A stretch of 14,496 nt of DNA from the NCBI GenBank assembly GCA_900320235.1, contig ONRO01000018.1, forward strand, positions 1 through 14,496, written 5' to 3'. Under the pieces are notes generated by a model that saw only the letters and a list, made by a program, of their open reading frames with translations, did no database searches and had not been told where the DNA came from. How positions within the stretch are numbered: position 1 is the stretch's first letter; the number at the start of each line of letters is the position of its first letter. The position numbers were made by a program, and so were the translations under genes. This DNA comes from an uncultured Eubacteriales bacterium (GTDB lineage: Bacteria; Bacillota; Clostridia; Oscillospirales; Acutalibacteraceae). This document shows, one piece after another, positions 13,339 through 14,496 of the stretch.

Positions 13339-14259
13339 ATGGCTTTTACAGCACAGGACGTTAAGACATTAAGAGAAAAAACAGGCTGCGGTATGATGGA
13401 CTGCAAAAAAGCACTTACTGAAGCTGACGGAGATATGGAAAAGGCAATAGACGTGCTCAGAGAGCAGGGTCTTGCAAAGGCTGCAAAGAAAGCTTCAAGA
13501 ATTGCTGCTGAAGGTGTGGCATTTGCTTGCACAAATGACGATGCAACAAAAGGTGTTGCCCTTGAGGTAAATGCTGAAACAGACTTTGTTGCAAAGAATG
13601 CTGATTTCCAGGCATTTGTAAAGACTGTTGCTGATACAGTAATGGCTGAGAATCCTGCAACTGTTGAGGAACTTCTTACTAAAACAGCATCTGGCACATC
13701 AGTTACAGTTGCTGATCTTCTCCAGGAGAAGATTCAGACAATCGGTGAGAACATCATTATTCGTCGTTTCAAGCTTTATGAAGGTGCTGTATCTGCATAT
13801 ATCCACGCTGGCGGAAAAATTTCAGTTCTCGTTAAGTTTGATACAGATGTAGCTGATAAGGATGGCTTTGCAGCTTATGCAAAGGATATTGCAATGCAGG
13901 TTGCTGCTGTTAATCCGCTCTATCTCAATAAAGAAGATGTTCCGGCTGAAGTTCTTGACCATGAGAAAGAGATCATGATTGCTCAGATGAAGCAGGATCC
14001 TAAGATGTCAAATAAGCCCGAGCAGGTTCTCGAGAAGATCGTTATGGGTAAGGTTGGCAAGTACTACGAGGAAAACTGCCTGAACAAGCAGACATTCATC
14101 AAAGATAATAAAGCAAGTGTTGAACAGTACACTGCTCAGACAGCTAAAGCTCTTGGCGGCAATATCGTTATTTCAGAGTTTGTTCGTTTTGAAAAGGGCG
14201 AAGGTCTTGAAAAGAGAAGTGACGATTTCGCAGCTGAAGTTGCCAGCATGGTAAAATAA
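13339..14259 (+). CDS. tsf: Translation elongation factor Ts
   Basis: A 306-residue EF-Ts, the nucleotide exchange factor that removes GDP from EF-Tu. The N-terminal UBA-like domain (1 to about 55) has TAQDVKTLREKTGCGMMDCK and KALTEADGDMEKAIDVLRE. The conserved AETDFVAKN (Thr81-Asp82-Phe83-Val84) is the element that inserts near the EF-Tu Mg2+ site. The rest is the dimerisation/core region, ending GGNIVISEFVRFEKGEG. The ATG at 13339 follows GGAGG (13326-13330) with 8-nt spacing. An in-frame TTG at 13300 lies inside the terminator tail and is not a start. It is the second gene after rpsB, the near-universal bacterial order. Confidence 0.98.
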   Translation: MAFTAQDVKTLREKTGCGMMDCKKALTEADGDMEKAIDVLREQGLAKAAKKASRIAAEGVAFACTNDDATKGVALEVNAETDFVAKNADFQAFVKTVADTVMAENPATVEELLTKTASGTSVTVADLLQEKIQTIGENIIIRRFKLYEGAVSAYIHAGGKISVLVKFDTDVADKDGFAAYAKDIAMQVAAVNPLYLNKEDVPAEVLDHEKEIMIAQMKQDPKMSNKPEQVLEKIVMGKVGKYYEENCLNKQTFIKDNKASVEQYTAQTAKALGGNIVISEFVRFEKGEGLEKRSDDFAAEVASMVK

Positions 14260-14342
14260 TATCGGTTGGTTCTGAATAATGTTAAATCTATTCTTGAAAT
14301 AATTAAGTATAGTATTTCTGACAACATAAATTCATAATAATC

Positions 14343-14399
14343 AGAGAAACGATGAAACAAAACTACATTCAGTAGTTATGTTCTTCGTTTCTCTTTTTT
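14343..14399 (+). terminator. Terminator of rpsB-tsf
   Basis: AGAGAAACGA (14343-14352) pairs with TCGTTTCTCT (14385-14394). The stem continues past a mismatch with GAA/TTC, and a 6-bp tip, AACTAC/GTAGTT, caps it. A run of Ts (14394-14399) follows. It lies 83 nt after the tsf stop. The bases between and after it (14260-14342, 14400-14496) show no gene. Confidence 0.88.
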
Positions 14400-14496
14400 A
14401 ATGTCATTATTATTCAAAATAGATATATGTTATATGTATACAAATAACACTATAAATAATCAGTATCAATTTTCTGAAATAGTTCTTTATTCTGAA

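Noticed and set aside
1..14496. CRISPR arrays, transposases, prophage genes, tRNA/rRNA or toxin-antitoxin pairs
   Set aside because: I looked across both strands and saw no periodic repeats, transposase-like proteins, cloverleaf sequences or small paired toxin genes. The remaining reading frames are antisense or out-of-frame shadows of the genes listed.

Overview
The window looks like a chromosomal segment of an AT-rich, obligately anaerobic Gram-positive bacterium of the Clostridia, most likely Ruminococcus or a close relative in the Oscillospiraceae. The reasons are the class III ribonucleotide reductase, a clostridial-type Crp/Fnr regulator, an alpha2-type glycyl-tRNA synthetase, strong AGGAGG-like ribosome binding sites, consensus sigma-A promoters and short U-tailed terminators. 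The genus is inferred from protein style, not measured. I see no insertion sequence, prophage, CRISPR array, tRNA or rRNA. Nearly all the coding content is core or common accessory genes.

Layout. (1) 58-3730: a Crp/Fnr-family regulator on the minus strand is divergent from nrdD-nrdG, the anaerobic ribonucleotide reductase and its radical-SAM activase. The 166-bp gap between them holds a palindrome with FNR-box geometry (759-772) and a pair of candidate NrdR boxes 31 bp apart (698-742). A hairpin separates nrdD from nrdG and a strong terminator follows nrdG. (2) 3833-7453: a three-gene CUT1 sugar importer (lipoprotein binding protein, then two permeases). It has its own promoter, a GC-rich hairpin after the binding-protein gene, and no ATPase gene in the window. 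(3) 7421-8392: pgeF (YfiH/YlmD family) on the minus strand, converging on the sugar operon across a two-way terminator. (4) 8613-8929: a 70-residue four-cysteine protein of unknown function with its own promoter and terminator. (5) 8963-12350: three minus-strand genes, each with its own promoter: mscL (with a zinc-ribbon-like tail), ilvE and glyQS. (6) 12399-14399: rpsB-tsf, divergent from glyQS, with a structured leader, an internal terminator-like attenuator and a final terminator.

How the genes fit together. The most coherent module is regulator plus nrdDG. A Crp/Fnr protein with a cysteine cluster sits beside the anaerobic dNTP-making enzyme, with plausible sites for both an FNR-like factor and NrdR. 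The importer probably uses a shared MsmK/MsmX-type ATPase encoded elsewhere. The right half serves translation (GlyRS, S2, EF-Ts), branched-chain amino acid synthesis and osmotic protection.

I found no clearly new multi-gene system. The most interesting material is regulatory: the regulator/nrdD intergenic region, the rod-like glyQS leader that is not a T-box, and the rpsB leader. Two protein features also stand out: the small Cys4 protein and the zinc-ribbon tail of MscL. Promoters, operators and RNA folds were found by eye and were not computed.
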